Source: Kryptolebias marmoratus (Eukaryota; Chordata; Actinopteri; Cyprinodontiformes; Rivulidae). From it: a DNA stretch of 64,000 nucleotides. Positions 33,980-64,000 of the stretch are shown here, piece by piece. How positions within the stretch are numbered: the first letter of the stretch is position 1; each line of letters starts with the position of its first letter. Location: contig NC_051445.1 of the NCBI RefSeq assembly GCF_001649575.2, positions 9,669,000 to 9,732,999 on the forward strand, read 5' to 3'. Below the pieces are notes generated by a model, which had not been told where the DNA came from, did not search any database, and saw only the letters and a list, made by a program, of their open reading frames with translations. The position numbers were made by a program, and so were the translations under genes.

Positions 33980-35974
33980 TTACACCCTGCAGGTGTGAAT
34001 GGTGACCGTATTCTTGCACTGCTGGCAACGGACTGAGCAGCACCACGAAAACTTGCAGGAGCAGCGCTGCACCACCTCAGCTCGACCCGCTCTGTACCCT
34101 GGTCCGCAGCACACCAGCTCGCAGCCATCTGGCGCCAGCCGAGACGTCCCTGGGCGGGTTTCAAAATACGGACACATCAGTTTCTAAATACTCACTTATG
34201 GGTTGGATTATTTGAATTGTTGTAGGGGTTTGGGGATTTTACCATTGCATCTCCGTCCAGCAGTCCCAGGGATGCCGTTTTCAGGATCGAGATGGCAGAA
34301 ATCTGGGGAGGGTGCAAGATACACAAGGTCTCTGGCAGCAGGGGGTTTAACATGGGGGTCACGGGGCAGAAGAGCCGGCCTGGATCCAATACGAGTCAGT
34401 CGGACCTAGAAGGACAATGAAATAATGCATAATTTTTATATTCTGACTTACAAAGCTACACAAATAAGCAGAAAGGATGTTCTTATACCTCTGTGGCTCC
34501 ATCAAAGCGTTCCTTGAGCACAACGCCGACACGTCTGAATGGAGGCATGACCTTCCAGCAAGTTTTCAGCTCACAGGACCCAGAGACGCCGTGACACTTA
34601 CACTCCACCTGCATGTTGTGAAGGATGGCCTAAGAATGAGAGGCAGGTGAACTGTCAGGCAGTCCCACAGGTTACAGGCATGAGGATCAGAACTGATGTT
34701 GATGCCGCCAACCTTTCGACCGGCCTCGTTGTTGTGGAGGTTCATGAGTGGGCGTCCTGCTGACAGCCCCTTGGCCCGCTCCGGTTCGTCCACAAATGTT
34801 TGAGAGAAAGCTACACCATATGACAGGTTGTCACTACACCCTGACCACTGGAAGCCTGAGGAGGAGCAAAAAAAGTGGATAAGGGATATCTGCATTATTG
34901 CATGTTAGCCTCTTTTTAGATGTATTTCTCCTGACAGCTGATGAGGAATCCCGTTCTGAACTCATTAAAGAACGCTTGAAGGTTCCCGGTCACATTTCTT
35001 ACAGCTTCAGAGGCTAAGCTCACCTTCGGGACTGACCCCCCTGACCTTCCTGTCACAGCCACACCTCTCCAGCTCCCCGCGGGTGCAGGCCCGGGTCACA
35101 GCCACGGCCACGGCTACTGAGGACAAAGCATGCACAAAGGCTGCCTCACGAGTGCCTGAGAACGACAACGGAGGCGTCACAAAGAATTCTGCATCTGCCG
35201 GGATGCTGGGGTATGAAGGTTTTCTACCTTGATTCATCACTCTGCCAAAAACATTGATCCCACGTGGAGTGGTGGAGCAATTCCAGCGGCGATTCCTGAA
35301 CTGGTGCTGACACTGAGGTAAACAGAAACACGGTGACTCTTCTGCCACACTGACAGAACGATTCTGTTATACTCTCCTGCCATACCTCTTCTATAACCAT
35401 CTCTGCCGCCTTGCGTACAGACTCCATAACCTCCCCCCGTGCCCTGCACACCCCCACCTGCCCTGGGGTCAACCCCCTCAGTCGTGCACATGGAGCAGCT
35501 CCAGACACAGGCCTGGAGCGAGGCAGCCTCGCCAGGGAGCTGGGACACAAGGAAAAAAAAAAAGGGTGTGAGTGTCGAGGATGATTCACTGCAGGTTTGT
35601 GAGACAAAAAGGGAAGGACGCATAATTAAGTCGAAGATGGGGGTTCGAGAAGAAGAGGATACAAAAAGATGAGGAGGTAAACCGACTGGGCAGAATTTTA
35701 GGGAGAACAGAAACGAGCAGAGAACCAGGCAAAAACGACACTGAGGGCAGAAAGAGAGAAAAGAGAAAAAGGTCACCAGGAGGGAGACAAAGAAAGAGAT
35801 TTAGAGACATGTCACCATCTTTTAAAAGTTATAGCATAACAAACAAACTCTCTCTTTCTCTTCCTCCCTCGCACACTAAACTTACAGCCAGTTGGTTGCC
35901 ATGGCGGGGTGGGTTGCCCATAGCAACAGGAGGAGGAGTGGTGCCGTGAGATTGACAGGGGAGACAGTTGGCAT
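33980..35974 (-). CDS. wnt4b: Wnt4-like secreted signalling protein (wnt4b type), complete
   Basis: Secreted, lipid-modified Wnt ligand for Frizzled receptors. Eight coding exons run from the ATG at 35974: 35974-35886, 35539-35386, 35312-35228, 35155-35024, 34855-34713, 34629-34489, 34405-34243, 34149-33980. They sum to 1077 bp, 358 aa (human WNT4 351). The N-terminus has a hydrophobic signal sequence ([16 protein letters not shown]), then TNWL/SLARL, as in the Wnt4 exon 1/2 junction. Diagnostic stretches are [43 protein letters not shown], the palmitoleoylated-serine motif [32 protein letters not shown] and a Cys-rich end with [13 protein letters not shown] and HTCRV. WNT4 is the closest family. 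The b assignment rests on divergence from WNT4 and on synteny with chd4/eno2. Human WNT4 has five exons; three extra introns occur here. Upstream lies a long gene-free interval likely to hold its enhancers. Confidence 0.93.
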
Positions 35975-35979
35975 CAGAC

Positions 35980-38640
35980 TGTCCGTCTGTCTGTCCGTCT
36001 CCGTGCGTCAGGCTGGGTCGTTGGACAGCACGCTGCTGCCCTCCTCCACAGTTGAAGTGCTCTGTCCGGCTGTCTCTTTTTGGCGTGGGTTTACGGTTCT
36101 GGTCCAGAATCAGGGGTACGGTCCCCTTAGATCTGTTTTTGTGTTGACAAATTATCGTCAGATGAACTGCATCACTTGGTTTTGCTCATCCTCTTCTACA
36201 AGATGTTTACCAAACAGGCAACAATTTTGCTTAAATGTCAAAGTTGCTGCTTACATGGGTTACTCGACAAACTATCTGTTAATTTTCTTTTTCCAGATTT
36301 GGTAATAAACGGAAAAAAAAAAGAATTTATGTTTGTCATGAAAGGTTGCACATTTAATTATGATGCTTACCAGTTCATATCTCTGTGATGGACAGTTTTT
36401 TGTTTTTGTTTCGCAGTTGATCAAATTTCAAAATGCAACAAAACTTTCATTGGCGAAGCTGATCCCCAGTTTGTTCTTCCATGCTGTGACTGACGGTAGA
36501 AGCATACTTACAGGACCGTTTGACAAACTTTAAACTCGTCTCATCAAACTCATCTTTTAGACATAAATAGGTCCATACGTCCGTCAAAAATCTAAAAAAA
36601 TGCCAGAGAAAAAAAGAAAAGTTAAAGTCCCCAAGCAATAAAAGTGATTTATTTCAATAGAAAAAAGGGCATTCTGTCATCATGCTGCTCGTTTCTGTCT
36701 CATGAAAACAAATGTGTCTATTCCAGGTGGAAAAAGTCAGAACGTGTGAGAGCTGAGGGATGGGAGTGATGGGTTTTAAAGGAGGTAGACAGTGAGGGTG
36801 GGAGAGGGAGGGCAGGCGTGATCCAGGGTGTGGAGTGATGCCGACTCAGGGAGGAGGAGGAGAATAATAGGCGCAAGTATTAAAGCTGTAAGTATGCCTT
36901 TATTGTGTTCCTCTGACACGAAACCTGAAATTTGGGCTGGGGCATCCACTCCACTAATAAATCAACTCATCTCTGTTTGGGTGCGCATATGCTGTCATTG
37001 CTTCTTTCCTCGTCCGTGCGTCATGTGCGCACGTTGGCTCCAGAAAAACTCTTAATACTTAATGTAAGCTGCAGCCTTTTGTTTGGTCTTGTAAACTTTT
37101 CAGATTGAATATCAACCTGATGTGCGTCCTGCAATGTCCCCTTATCAGTGAGTGTGACACAGCATCCCTGTTTTCATATATGTGCATGTGAGAAAGTGTC
37201 TTACCTAATGTTTAATTTTCCCAAACTTTGTTGCTCACTTTACGAGTTGCCCCCTCCATTTCCTCGATGTCCCCCGCATTTGCCCCCTGGTTCTCCCTCT
37301 CTCCCACTCCCTATATTGTCTTAGAAGAAGGGGTGACATTTAGACAAGGGGGGAGAAAACACACCGCCGACAAATATTGGAACTGAGACAAATAAATCAC
37401 AAGATAGCAGGGAGGGCATAAGGAGAGTGCAGATACGTAGTTGTAACTCTAGGGAGAGGAGAAAGCACTAAAGTATAATAAATTGAGATTGTCACAAATA
37501 AATAATAAAGAAGTATTAATGTTATGCTCGTGAAGGGAAAATTTGAGCAAAATATAAACTTGATTTTACCGCTTGACGCTGTACCACTGAGAAACTAACA
37601 AACTACATAATTACTTTTTATGAAGTGTAAATATTTGGGCTTCAGTATTCAGTGTAACGACACGTCTTCACTGTTTTTGACAGCTCTTGACTGTCTCTCT
37701 ACCTACTCGTAAAGTCTGTGATTGTAATAACTGAAAAAGGTAACAATCTCTTTCAATAATGAAATAATTATTAACAGTGACATATACCCTTTTTGATATT
37801 GTTTCACATGTACTTCTTAAAATTATAAAATTTCCCCCACATTTTATAAAATTACCAGAAGTAATATCTCATTTTTCCATTTTACTCTATTTTTGTTGTT
37901 TTTGTCGTGGTTTTGCTGCAGGAGTAACTTATTAATCAAACTGTAAGAAAAACTATTTTAGTTTGTGTATGTCTTTTTACAAAAAATATTATTATTGCAT
38001 TTATAAAGTGTATTTTAGATTTCTTGCACTGCTGATTTAATATAGCAAATATAGTTAAAATGTAAAGAGTCAGAATTTATCATAATTATTGATAAAATAC
38101 AATTAATTTGAACCAAAACATGTAAATAACACCACAGTCAGAATCAGTTTTTGCTAACCTGTTAAAATAACCTAGCTAGATTTTACTGCTTTATTTAGCA
38201 TGACTTTATCTATTGGGATGATTTGGATGCTGTATTTTTAAAGTGGAATTAACTTTGTTAAAGAGATAAATATGTGTTAATACTGTATATGCTAAGCTAC
38301 TTAAAAGCAACTTTTTAAATTTCACCACATTTAACGGCTTATTCCATAGCAGTTTATGCTATTTCGCTAATCTGTGCTAGTTAGGTTTTGGGATACTAGT
38401 TAATGATAATAATGGCTATTTCCTCAACTGTAATTTTAGGTTGAGATGCTTCATATGTGAAATAAAATTAACTCTGTAAAAGTTTTAAAAAGCACAAGTG
38501 TTAAGGTTGATTTTCTTTTCAGTTTATAAAAAAATACACCACTGTCAGTAATAGCACTTGCAAATCTGAAGCAAAACTCTTCTTCACTCCTCAGCAAATT
38601 GTTCTACAAATTGATTGATGCTGTGTGTGAGGTGATATTA
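35980..38640. other. Upstream region of wnt4b, no gene recognised
   Basis: It holds the wnt4b 5' UTR and promoter near 35975-36100 (pyrimidine-rich with a repeated gtcc/gtct unit at 35981-36000), then AT-rich DNA. No coding exon or RNA gene is recognised. Confidence 0.5.
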
Positions 38641-38644
38641 ACTT

Positions 38645-38935
38645 TATGAAACTGATGCTGAACCATTCATCTGTCTGTAAACACTTGACCCAGTTCAGGG
38701 TCGCAGGGAGCTGGTGCCAGTCTACAGTGGTCGTTGGGAATGGGGCTGCAGGGTACATGGTGGACAGGTCACCAGTCTATGACAGGGTCAAACAGAAACA
38801 AACAATCATTCATGCACACACTCACACATAGGGCAACATTAGAGTCACCGATTAACCTTGCATCCATGGGGTTTTTTTTGCATTTCACAGTGATAACATG
38901 CAAACGCCGCAAAGAAAGCTGGGAAATGAACCAAG
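38645..38935 (+). repeat. Dispersed retroelement-type repeat fragment
   Basis: 'ttcagggtcgcagggagctggtgccagtctacag...acaggtcaccagtctatgacagggtc...gggcaacattagagtcaccgattaacc' is a very common fish interspersed repeat. A short piece of the same kind lies in a chd4 intron at about 48188-48260. Confidence 0.7.
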
Positions 38936-39017
38936 CATTGTCTTGTAGAGGCAACATTACTAACCAACTCTTCTATTTCACAGCCCATGTTGAACATAAA
39001 AAAATATTGATTTATGG

Positions 39018-39208
39018 CAGTGGAGTCCAATCCTGATCCTGGAGGATCACTGTGCTGCAGATTTTAGATGTTTCCCTGCTCTTCAGCAGGTCTCCATGTT
39101 CTGCAGCACCCTGTTAATCACTCAGTCATTCAAATCAGATGTAAAAGCAGAGAAACAACTAAAACATGCAGGATGGTGACCCTCCAGGACCAAGATTGTG
39201 CACCACTG
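39018..39208. mobile_element. hAT MITE copy 2
   Basis: Begins CAGTGGAGTCCAATCCTGATCCTGG and ends ...CCACTG. The flanking 8-mers ATTTATGG and GTTTATTG are alike at six positions, probably a decayed target duplication. Internal text (ctccatgttctgcagcaccctgttaatcac) is shared with copies at 16.2, 45.1 and 63.3 kb. Confidence 0.8.
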
Positions 39209-39299
39209 GTTTATTGTAATAGCAAGAGGAGAATAACTCAAACCACAAAGAAAATTCCAGCTTCCAGCATAAGCTTCAAGAACATACACATTCAGATTT

Positions 39300-41010
39300 A
39301 GTGAGGCGGTGGTAGATTCAGTGATGGAGCTTCACTCATAAGAAGCTGCTGTTGACTAAGCAACTCAGGACAAATCTCTAGTTAGGTGAAATAGTAACAT
39401 ACTGCATTCATAATTGGACTAGAAGAAAGGTTATTTTTCTTGATTTTTTGAGAGGAGGGATATTTGCTTTTTCAAATACCCTTGCTATTTGAATGTCAAA
39501 AATTAAGTGCAGTTTTATCACACATTATGAATCCAATTCATGACCCTTAGCAGCTCATTTGCTCACTTTGTTAATGTGCCAGTGAAACAAAACATTTGCA
39601 GATTTTGTCAAGTCAGGATTCTGTGGCCCGTCTGAAAGCGTTGACACAGCTCTTGGTTACCCCATTTCTCACACACACTTTCCTATGTCTGGTATCTACA
39701 AAGACAGGTTTCTTCTAGGCTCCTCTCCTTTTTTTTTGACTCTTCCTTGTGTCGTATTCCTCCTTTGTGTCCCCTGCTTTTCCAAGTGACGTCCTCAGCT
39801 GTCTCCCACAGCAACGCCATGGTGATGAGCTGGCCACTGTCACGTCCGGCGCCTCTGTTGTGCCCATCCCTTCACCCCTCTCTCGTAAATAACTTGCCCT
39901 CTTTTTTTATCATTATCTTTACACTATTTTGTGAGCATTTTATCATGCTGAAATGGTCCCATGCTAATTGACTGTAGCCAGGCTGCAGAGCCAAAGCTTC
40001 AGCGTGACACGGAGATGACTTGCACTGTCCCCATTATAAGAAGCGGTTGACTTTGAGAGTCTCTGCCGCGTTGATGGGGCACATCTAAACTGATCCTGCT
40101 TCGTTCACTCGTGCTCGGCGTGGAATGGAAGACTGGCCTCATTCAGGATGGTTGCTTCAGGGTAACTCTGGACTTCACGAACACGCTTTCCCCCCCCACT
40201 ATTGTTATCAGGAGAGAGAAATGTGACCCATCACCTTTTGCTCCTACTTTATCTGCTTTGGGTCTCTGCATTCAAGGGCTACCTGCCTCAGCAGTCTGAA
40301 TGCAGATGCAATAATTATATCAGGCGTAGACATGACTGCTGTGCATGAGCACGCTCACACTGCTCAGGCATCTCTGCCAACAAAGGGGCTGAATGCACTG
40401 CTGTGCATGAATGTGTGTGGAGCGTGTGTATGAATATTATGGGATGGCGGGCGGTGGTGTTGTCAGGCAGGGAAGAGGGGGTGGCGGAGTGGGAGGTGAT
40501 CTGTGTGCAAAATGGGGGGAGGGTGCATGGGGAATGGATGACCCATGAATGTTATGGAAATATGGCAGCGCGGGGCGGTGCGGCCTGTGCGAGGTGGAAA
40601 GATAGCTGTGCACATGGGATAAAGGGAGCAGATAGCTGGATGAGGTGTATGTGACGGTGCTGCACGTGAGCGCACATGCACGCGCCTAGATACATGTGTA
40701 AGGGGCATTCGAGCAACAGTATCAGCCATGAGCCTTTGTTGCTATGCAATCTGCATGTACAGTACTGTGGGAAATACTGGCCATCGGAGTATCACGAAAG
40801 GCCATGTGGCTCTCATCTTCACCACTTACTTCCCTCTTTGTGACCAAAATACAAAACATTCCTTATAAGGAACAAAACATAAGCTCATGAAATACTGTTT
40901 TCAGTATGAATTTCTGATGATTATAGACTAATGTTCAGACCTTCAAATAAAATACCAGCTGTGGAAATCGTCATTGATTACATTTCTACGGTATCAGCAG
41001 TGAAATATGG
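39300..41010. other. Intergenic, no gene recognised
   Basis: Mixed-composition DNA. The 40380-40700 part is G-rich with open frames on both strands, but none resembles a known protein. Confidence 0.45.
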
Positions 41011-41019
41011 GTGGACCAG

Positions 41020-41775
41020 GCCTGCTGCAACTGTAAACTAGCATCAAATGTTTCATAACAACAAAGCTCTGAACAACCAGGCTCCATCTTATATTAAAGA
41101 TCTTATTGTTCCATATTTTTCTAACAGAGCACTTCGCTCTCAGACTGCAGGTTTACTTGTGGTTCCTGGTGTTTCTAAAAGTAGAACAGGAGGCAGAGCT
41201 TTCAGTTATTAGGGCTTCAACTTCCGGTTTCTGTCCGTGAGGCTGACACCCTGTCTACTTTTAAGACTCAGCTCAAGACTTTCCTTTTTGATAAGTCCTA
41301 TAGTTAGCGTTGGCTTGGGTTTTCTGATCTATCCTTTAGTTCTGCTGCTATAGGCTTAGACTGCCAGAGAACAAACTGACCACATTTCCTCTCTCTACTC
41401 CATGTTTGTGTTTGCAATTATTTCTGTCATTAACATGTGTTTTTCTTCCCATAGAAACCACACCACACCCCTCCTTGTGTGTTTTTTTCCTGTCCTCTCT
41501 TATACCAGCCGGTCGAGGCAGATGGCTGCTCATCCTGAGCCTGGTTCTGGTTCTGCTGGAGTTTTTTTTTCCTGTTAAAAGGGAGTCATTTCTTCCCACT
41601 GTCACCAATGTGCTGCTCAGACAAAGTGAAGACTCAGCGCGATCTGCTGGGTTCCTTCAGCAAATAACTTGTACTAATTGGCTTCTTATGATGTTTGTGA
41701 ATGTTTTTGTACAGTGCCCTGAGGCGACATTTGTTGTGAACTTGGCGCTTCATAAACAAACTGAATCGAATTAAC
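41020..41775 (+). mobile_element. LINE fragment: reverse transcriptase C-terminus and 3' tail
   Basis: The frame KALNNQAPSYIKDLIVPYFS followed by NRALRSQTAGLLVVPGVSKS, then (after a frameshift) LSTFKTQLKTFLFDKSYS, is the typical C-terminus of fish L2/CR1-group non-LTR reverse transcriptases. The end 'tgaggcgacatttgttgtgaacttggcgcttcataaacaaactgaatcgaatt' is the matching 3' UTR. It is truncated and inactive. Confidence 0.75.
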
Positions 41776-41799
41776 CACGCGCGATGAGATTGCAGATGT

Positions 41800-43090
41800 T
41801 AAACAGATGTGTTGGAGTCAAGATGTGACAGGAGGCCTCAGGACTCTTCAGAGTCAATGACATTGTTTTGTTTAAGTTTCACAGACATTAAAATGGTGTC
41901 CAGGATGAATAAACTCACATGTGGTCTGTAAATACTTGTGTTTCGCTCTGATTTGGGCTCCTTGAACAACAAACTGATTTTACTCTGAAAAACAAACACT
42001 GCTGAGACAAATTGTTGCTCAGTGGCCACCGGGTAATTTGACAAAAGCAGCCAAAAACCAAACATTAGAATCAAAATATATGAGATTAATGTGTTTCTTA
42101 AAGCCTCTTTCAATATTTTAGATTTATTTTTGTATATATGTGTCATCTGTGATAAAATAACAGATGAATACACATAATTTACTACCAAAAGTCTACAGCA
42201 CAATTTGTAATAAATGAGCAAAATCAGAATTCAGTCAGATTTTGTTGCCAACAATTACGAGTTGTTTGTTTACATTCGAACGTTTACGAGTTCACTTCAG
42301 CCTCAGATATCAAGTCGGTAAAATAATCTCCGGATGTAAACAGAGTCAGAGGGAGGACGATGGAATCAGAGACGTCGGGTCCAAAGAGAAAAAGTAAAGT
42401 TCTTCTTCTTCTAAAGAAAAGAAACGGCAACTAAAAGCTGTAAGGACGAGAGGAGACGCAAAAGTTGAGGCTGAGATCAGATGGAAATGAGCTGAGCCGA
42501 GATATTCTGAACTCGAACGAGAGAATTTCCGTAACTGATTGATGAATTTATTTGTACACATAGACGAGGAATTCTTTGCAGTTTTCTTATTTTTGTAACA
42601 AAACCCCCTGATGAGTTTGAGTTAAATTAACCCCCAAACGATCATTTAATGATGTAGAAACTGTTAGAAACATAAAAATTCTAATTAAAAAACGTTGAAA
42701 AATCACATATTGTGACAGCTGCTACGGCTTTAATGCGCCCTTAAATTAAAACGTGTTTGTTTACGTTTGGAAACAGCCGAAGTGAATGAACATGTGCCAA
42801 CAATGGTGAGGTGTTTATGTTCAGATGTGTGCAGATAAAAGCACTTTGTTTACATTGAGCGCGTACCCGCATTTTCAGAACCGGGCATCGATATATCTGG
42901 GAAACTACGGTGTAGTTTGGGACGACCCTTTGTTTTTGTTTTTATGGGATTTCGTAGTTTGTGAAGAGTTGGAGAAGTTGTGATGAAACAGGTGCGGCGG
43001 TGGGAGGCCTCGGCCGGCCTGTTCGACCTGCGCCGCCGGCGCGAGCGCCACGAGCCTTTTTGACTTTTACAGTCCTGTCCACTCATCACC
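41800..43090. other. Intergenic region upstream of chd4 with a repeat shared with chd4 intron 2
   Basis: 'gcactttgtttacattgagcgcgtacccgcattttcag...tctgggaaactacggtgtagtttg' at 42838-42920 is related to 45405-45475 ('gtgatttgtttacattcagtgcatacctgcgttttgac...tctggaaaactgatatagtttg'). The open frame on the minus strand at 42850-43089 is not recognised. A CpG-rich stretch begins near 42980. Confidence 0.5.
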
Positions 43091-43106
43091 AGGCGGATAC
43101 TCTGTG

Positions 43107-43500
43107 AGTATTATGGTCTGTCACCGAGAGGACCTGAGCTCCCCTGGAGACCAATACTTTTTTTTTTTGTCTTTTTAGGTGTTGCATATTATGGGATGCA
43201 TGCTGCCACTGCCAGAGTATTATGGTCTGTCTAGGAGAGCAGGGAGGGGGGGGTCACCATGACAACGGGGTTGCTAAGGGGGCTGGGACTACTAGTGGAA
43301 AGGGGAAGGAGTGTGCATGCTAGAGTCTAGTGCATTCATGTCTAGTCCTGGTAGTGTACGCGTGTGCGCGTGGTGGAAGGGGGGNGGGGGGGGGGGTGGG
43401 GGCAGGCTGAGTATTATGGTCTGTCCGTTGCGAGGTAACTATGCAGAGTCCTGTGTGAGTGTGGGAGGGAGGGGGGGGGGCGATTATTATGGGATGTCTG
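43107..43500 (+). promoter_or_regulatory. Cluster of five TATTATGG motifs upstream of chd4
   Basis: AGTATTATGGTCTGTC occurs exactly three times (43107-43122, 43216-43231, 43410-43425). A related TATTATGGGATG occurs twice (within 43185-43202 and 43483-43500). The surrounding sequence is otherwise unrelated and G-rich, so this is not a simple tandem repeat. It lies just upstream of the likely chd4 first exon. Confidence 0.6.
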
Positions 43501-43599
43501 CCCCCTTTGTGTGTTTGTGAGGATGTTAGCTAAGCGCTGGCTGTAAGGTGGGGGGGACGGAGCCGTGTTTTGGGTCATTAGAAAAAGAACAACAAAAAA

Positions 43600-43762
43600 A
43601 CAAGAACTATTATATCACAGCGGGATTTATGAATGAACGCGAAATGACAGCGACTGGAGCTGAAACAGTTTGATTTGTTTTAATTCCCGTACCGAGAGAA
43701 GAGCCAGAGAGAGGGGGGCAGAGAGCTCACCTCACGCCGGGTCTCCACGCACTGACTGTACA
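43600..43762 (+). other. chd4: Probable noncoding first exon of chd4
   Basis: A good donor, TACA|GTAAGT, ends at 43762. A good acceptor, ttatttttcctccag, ends at 44057 before the 5' UTR containing the ATG at 44225. The 5' edge is not defined. Confidence 0.5.
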
Positions 43763-44224
43763 GTAAGTTTCCAATGTGCGAAGGTAGGAATTTCAAGGCT
43801 TGAACTTTTCCCTCGGCGTGTTGTTCGCACGGGACGGCGTGTGTTTGCTGATTAATTTCTGAATGTCACACTTTACTGCTGAATAAATAAATAAATAAAA
43901 AAAATCAGCAGCGCGATAAATGTCAGAGCGAAAAATAATCTTGTTATTCAACTTGTCTGAGTGGACAGGTGGACAATTAGACGGCGTGCGAGCAATAAAC
44001 AAACGTGGGAGCTTGTAACCTGTGTAATTTATATTTATTTATTTATTTTTCCTCCAGCACCCCCCCCCCTCCTCCTCCTCTTCCTCCCCCTCCCTTCCTG
44101 GACACCCCCGGTCCGTTCTCCACCAGTCCCACGTCATTTTCCCTCCTCCCTCGCTGACCGAGGAGCGAGGTTTACGAGGGATTAATTCGACCCGAAAAGG
44201 AGTAAAATTAAAACGCCGGGGAAA

Positions 44225-63305
<19,081 letters not shown>

Positions 63306-63335
63306 TAGCACAATAAAACTGTCTTTAGCCTAAAT

Positions 63336-63548
63336 CAGTGGTCTCCAATCCTGGTCCTCAGGGCCACCATCCTGCATGTTTTACTTGTTTCTCTGCTCCA
63401 ACACATCTGATTTGAATCAATGGGTGATTAACAGGCTTCTGCAGAACATGAAGAGGTGATTTAACCACTGAATCAGGTGTGTTGGAGTAGGGAAACAAGT
63501 AACACATGCAGGATAGTGGCCCTCGAGGACCAGGATTGGAAACCCCTG
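63336..63548. mobile_element. hAT MITE copy 4 (213 bp) with perfect 8-bp target duplication
   Basis: CAGTGGTCTCCAATCCTGGTCCTC to ...GGATTGGAAACCCCTG, flanked by GCCTAAAT at 63328-63335 and 63549-63556. It lies in the chd4 intron following the last exon in the window. Confidence 0.92.
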
Positions 63549-63556
63549 GCCTAAAT

Positions 63557-64000
63557 CTTGGGTTAGGGTTAGCTGTGCCACGGTGTGGATCGGGAAACTT
63601 CAAGTGTGAGGTCCCCAGGAATCAAATGAAATATAAAATTAAACTGTGACGACTTAGATTATTAGCAATGATTTTAATTTTCAACCAGTGATCAGGTTGG
63701 TGCTGCAAGTCTCTGTAGATCTTCAGCTGAGACGTTTGGTCTATGACGTGGAAGTGTCTTTACATGTCTCATTTCTTGATACGTCTGTCTGCTTTAAACT
63801 AGTCCTCTGACATTTGCTGGTGCCTTTTGTTATCACGACTGTGTTGCCAAACATTACAGCCGCGCTCTCAAAGAGTATAAATATCACTCTCTTTTCCTCT
63901 AGAGGCCTTCTTACCATCAGATGGTGGTGATAAGAGTTTCTCACCTCATCACAAATAAAAATCCAAATACCGTTTGGATATTTTCAGGCTTGTTTTCTTC
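63557..64000. other. chd4 intron 38 to window end
   Basis: No exon recognised. The expected C-terminal chd4 exon(s) must lie beyond 64000. Confidence 0.6.

Noticed and set aside
34566..34895. 109-codon minus frame containing a Wnt start
   Set aside because: Only its first part is a real wnt4b exon (34855-34713); the remainder is intron read-through.
40403..40749. G-rich open frames on both strands (83, 88 and 65 codons)
   Set aside because: Mutually overlapping, no splice-flanked exon structure or family resemblance.

Overview
This is vertebrate nuclear DNA, almost certainly from a ray-finned (teleost, probably percomorph) fish. Genes are split by GT-AG introns, intergenic DNA is AT-rich and full of fish-type mobile elements (hAT MITEs, Tc1 relics, LINE 3' tails), and there are two assembly gaps (2876-2976, 4278-4317) plus one single N (43385). 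The sequence supports six protein genes, whose splice sites and reading phases I checked exon by exon.

Layout. 1-4.9 kb: a repeat array, then a GC-rich promoter-like block with no convincing coding exon. 6.3-11.3 kb (minus): eno2, gamma-type enolase, complete at 434 aa. 14.0-21.3 kb (minus): mlf2, 249 aa, with a probable distal last exon beyond transposon insertions. 22.3-24.4 kb and 24.6-31.1 kb (plus): two tandem cdc42-like Rho GTPase genes. The second is a canonical 191-aa Cdc42. The first has an intact gene structure but a rewritten P-loop. 34.0-36.0 kb (minus): wnt4-like (wnt4b), 358 aa with signal peptide and eight coding exons. 36-43.6 kb: a gene-free interval. 43.6 kb to the window end (plus): chd4, the NuRD ATPase. 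It has 38 coding exons here (1898 complete codons), and the last one or two exons lie beyond the window. A possible in-frame alternative terminal exon sits at 56.56 kb.

How the genes fit together. They are housekeeping, neuronal and developmental genes linked by descent rather than an operon-like system. eno2, mlf2 and chd4 are together on human 12p13. CDC42 and WNT4 are convergent neighbours on human 1p36, near ENO1 and CHD5. The window therefore looks like the sister block of 1p36 from the early vertebrate genome duplications, keeping cdc42-like and wnt4b copies that the mammalian 12p13 region lacks.

Most notable observations: the Cdc42 paralog with a broken P-loop, the phase-compatible alternative last exon in chd4, extra introns in wnt4b and eno2, the split terminal Trp codon of mlf2, a five-copy TATTATGG motif cluster upstream of chd4, a 216-bp hAT MITE family with 8-bp target duplications, and a roughly 290-bp tandem and dispersed repeat family.
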